Shown in pieces: positions 6,439 through 7,981 of a DNA stretch of 7,981 bases. The notes beneath the pieces were generated by a model. The model saw nothing but the letters and a program-made list of their open reading frames with translations. It ran no database searches and was not told the DNA's origin. Every line of letters begins with the position of its first letter. Position 1 is the first letter of the stretch. The stretch comes from UMGS172 sp045637775 (GTDB lineage: Bacteria; Bacillota; Clostridia; Oscillospirales; Acutalibacteraceae). The translations under genes were made by a program, and so were the position numbers. The stretch is from positions 1 to 7,981 of the forward strand of contig JAZUAC010000026.1 in NCBI GenBank assembly GCA_045637775.1. Reading direction: 5' to 3'.

Positions 6439-6457
6439 TATAAAAGGAGAAAATAGC

Positions 6458-7750
6458 ATGGATAAGCAAATTACCGCTGTTTTGGTTGGTGCAGGCAACA
6501 GAGCAAATGTGTATGCATCGGTTTCGTTTAATTTTCCCGAAAAACTTAAGGTGGTCGGTCTTGTTGACCCCAACCCCGAGCGTTTGAAATTCATGAAGGA
6601 GCGTTTTAATGTTCCCGATGAAAACTGCTTCGATTATGTCGATGCATTTTGCAAGCGTGAAAGGTTTGCCGATGTTGTTATCAACGGCACTATGGACCAA
6701 CTGCATGTTGACACTGCAATTCCCACTATTGAAAAAGGTTACGATTTGTTACTCGAAAAGCCGTTTGCCGTAAACGTGGAGGAAATGAACCGTCTTCGCG
6801 AGGCCGCCAAAAAGCACGGCACCAAGGTGGTTATCTGCCATGTTTTGCGTTACACCAAATTTTATAAAGCTATAAAAAATCATCTTTTGAATGGCGACAT
6901 TGGTGATGTTATTTCCATTGAAATGTGCGAGCATGTAAACTTTCATCATATGTGTGTTTCCTATGTCCGTGGAAAATGGCGCTCGGAGGAGGTTTGCTTC
7001 GCACCCATGCTTTTGGCAAAATCCTGCCATGATGTCGACCTGATGATGTGGATGATGAACCACACCAAACCGGTTTCGGTGGCTTCCTTCGGTTCGGATT
7101 TCCAATACGGGCCCGAGCATAAGCCCGAGGGTGCAGGTAACCGCTGTATGGTAGACTGCCCGTATAACGATGAGTGCATCTATTCGGCACAAAAGCAATA
7201 CATAGATTCTTTGCGTTGGCCTCAGTATGTTTGGGATGATCACAACACCCCGAGAGATATTTCGGTTGAAGAAAAGATTGAACACCTTAAAACCGATAAC
7301 CCGTTTGGTGAGTGTGCATGGAACTTTGACCGTGGCGGCAATGTCGACCACCAGACACTCATCGTCAATTTCCAAAACGGTGCTACCGGAACATTTAGCA
7401 TGGTAGGTGGTGCGCCTAAATCCGAGCGTAATATCCACATCATCGGTACCAAGGGTGAGATAAAGGGTAACTTTGAATCATCCAAGTACATCGTTCGCAA
7501 CATGGATCCCTCAAGGGATTACAATGGCTACACCGAGCAGGAGTATGATGTCAATGTCACGGGTGATATGATAGGTGCCAGTGGCAGTCACGGTGGCGGA
7601 GATACCAATTTGGTGCTTGATTTTGTTGAGTATATCAACGGTCACGAGCCTTCGGTATCATGCACGACCTTAGAGGATTCGGTAGTCAGCCACCACACCG
7701 TTTTTTGCGCCAACGAGTCCCGCAAAAACGGCACAATAGTAAAGCTGTAA
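6458..7750 (+). CDS. Gfo/Idh/MocA family NAD(P)-dependent oxidoreductase with a cysteine cluster
   Basis: The start is the ATG at 6458, 8 nt after AAAGGAG; the open frame upstream to 6386 lies in the promoter. The product has 430 residues and is cytosolic. Residues about 5-125 are the Rossmann fold: VLVGAGNRANVY (9-19) is the dinucleotide loop, VDPNPERL (36-43) the second strand, and Glu100-Lys101-Pro102 the EKP motif carrying the catalytic lysine. SCHDVDLMMW (189-198) provides His191 in the catalytic region; where many relatives have Asp four residues before the histidine, this protein has Ala187-Lys188. Residues 230-240 contain CMVDCPYNDEC (Cys230, Cys234, Cys240), a feature of one subfamily and a possible metal site or structural element. 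The family oxidises or reduces sugars, inositols and derivatives. It is a single gene, divergent from the cupin-AraC regulator and closed by a strong terminator. The family is secure; substrate and cofactor preference are unknown. Confidence 0.93.
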   Translation: MDKQITAVLVGAGNRANVYASVSFNFPEKLKVVGLVDPNPERLKFMKERFNVPDENCFDYVDAFCKRERFADVVINGTMDQLHVDTAIPTIEKGYDLLLEKPFAVNVEEMNRLREAAKKHGTKVVICHVLRYTKFYKAIKNHLLNGDIGDVISIEMCEHVNFHHMCVSYVRGKWRSEEVCFAPMLLAKSCHDVDLMMWMMNHTKPVSVASFGSDFQYGPEHKPEGAGNRCMVDCPYNDECIYSAQKQYIDSLRWPQYVWDDHNTPRDISVEEKIEHLKTDNPFGECAWNFDRGGNVDHQTLIVNFQNGATGTFSMVGGAPKSERNIHIIGTKGEIKGNFESSKYIVRNMDPSRDYNGYTEQEYDVNVTGDMIGASGSHGGGDTNLVLDFVEYINGHEPSVSCTTLEDSVVSHHTVFCANESRKNGTIVKL

Positions 7751-7762
7751 ATATAGAAAAAC

Positions 7763-7796
7763 AAAAAAGTGTCAATCAAACGATTGACACTTTTTT
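7763..7796 (+). terminator. Strong intrinsic terminator after the Gfo/Idh/MocA gene
   Basis: A perfect 15-bp stem, AAAAAAGTGTCAATC (7763-7777) with GATTGACACTTTTTT (7782-7796), has a 4-nt loop AAAC and ends in a run of six T. It starts 12 nt after the stop codon. The A-run on the 5' side would also allow termination on the minus strand. Confidence 0.9.
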
Positions 7797-7805
7797 ATTT
7801 GTTAG

Positions 7806-7835
7806 TATGCTGACAGCATAAGACTTTTTGAAGTC
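7806..7835. repeat. Two adjacent inverted repeats upstream of the last gene
   Basis: TATGCTG-A-CAGCATA (7806-7820) has perfect 7-bp arms around one base. Two bases later GACTT-TTTG-AAGTC (7822-7835) has 5-bp arms and a 4-nt loop. Both precede a possible -10, TATAGT (7838-7843). The first looks like a repressor-type operator; the second is short and could be chance. No T-run follows, so they are not terminators. Confidence 0.4.
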
Positions 7836-7871
7836 GATATAGTAAATTTAAAATGAGAAGGGGTTGATTAA

Positions 7872-7981
7872 ATGGAAAAAATAATAAGCAAGCTGTTTTC
7901 GGACTATCTTTCCGAACAGAAAATAGTGTCCGACACTGAATATTCCGCACTTGCCAAAAGTGCGTTGCAAAAGGAAAGAGA
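7872..7981 (+). CDS. Unrecognised gene, 5' end only (36 complete codons)
   Basis: An ATG at 7872 follows GAGAAGGGG by 8 nt, and the frame stays open to the end of the window. The visible residues begin MEKIISKLFSDYLSEQ and continue with SDTEYSALAKSALQKER. They are charged and look helical, without a signal peptide or membrane segment. I do not recognise the family with confidence; the start loosely resembles small clostridial proteins of unknown function (DUF6809-like), but 36 residues are too few to decide. The terminator before it and the inverted repeats in its leader suggest an independent transcript with its own control. It is probably a real gene, given the good ribosome binding site and sensible composition. 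Confidence 0.6.
   Translation, partial: MEKIISKLFSDYLSEQKIVSDTEYSALAKSALQKER

Noticed and set aside
6386..6457. Longer N-terminus of the Gfo/Idh/MocA protein
   Set aside because: The extra 24 residues lie in the promoter region, while the ATG at 6458 follows a strong AAAGGAG and directly precedes the Rossmann strand.
6749..7438. A 229-codon open frame on the minus strand
   Set aside because: It lies wholly inside the Gfo/Idh/MocA gene, has no ribosome binding site that I can see, and shows no recognisable domain. It is a shadow of the coding strand's codon bias.
7763..7796. Possible transposon end or attachment site in the long inverted repeat
   Set aside because: The perfect stem with short loop and T-run right after a stop codon is a typical intrinsic terminator; no transposase or target duplication is nearby.

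Overview
The window reads as ordinary chromosomal DNA from a Gram-positive Firmicute, most likely an uncultured gut-type clostridium (Oscillospiraceae-like; this is inference). The grounds are strong AAAGGAG-type ribosome binding sites, sigma-A-like promoters in AT-rich gaps, a YhaM-type HD exoribonuclease, a COG4100 'aluminium resistance' PLP enzyme, and AraC regulators with PocR or cupin sensor domains. Codon choice looks similar in all genes. I see no insertion sequence, phage gene, CRISPR array, tRNA or rRNA.

Layout. (1) 1-2176, + strand: the 3' part of a methionine gamma-lyase-family PLP enzyme, then, 10 nt later and probably translationally coupled, a beta-lactamase-fold serine hydrolase. 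(2) 2155-4418: an AraC regulator with an N-terminal PocR-type sensor (minus strand), tail-to-tail with the hydrolase and overlapping it by 22 nt. It is divergent from an FAD-dependent oxidoreductase (+ strand), and the 131-bp gap holds both promoters and a candidate direct-repeat operator. (3) 4439-4481: a bidirectional terminator. (4) 4486-5448: a minus-strand YhaM-like OB-fold/HD protein with its own near-consensus promoter. (5) 5536-7750: a cupin-AraC regulator (minus) divergent from a Gfo/Idh/MocA oxidoreductase (+) carrying a cysteine cluster, closed by a strong terminator at 7763-7796. (6) 7797-7981: two small inverted repeats, then the first 36 codons of an unrecognised gene that runs off the window.

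Functional reading. The main theme is two independent 'AraC regulator / divergent oxidoreductase' modules on either side of an RNA-processing housekeeping gene. Each oxidoreductase has a good -10 element but a weak -35, as expected for activator-dependent promoters, while each regulator has a more complete promoter. The substrates are probably sugars, sugar acids or cyclitols, but neither module includes a transporter or a diagnostic enzyme, so the pathway cannot be named.

I do not see a clearly new biological system. The points most worth a second look are the paired modules, the direct repeat at 3065-3098, the PocR-domain cysteines, the non-canonical active-site motifs of the serine hydrolase and of the Gfo/Idh protein, the palindrome inside the yhaM promoter, and the inverted repeats ahead of the final gene.
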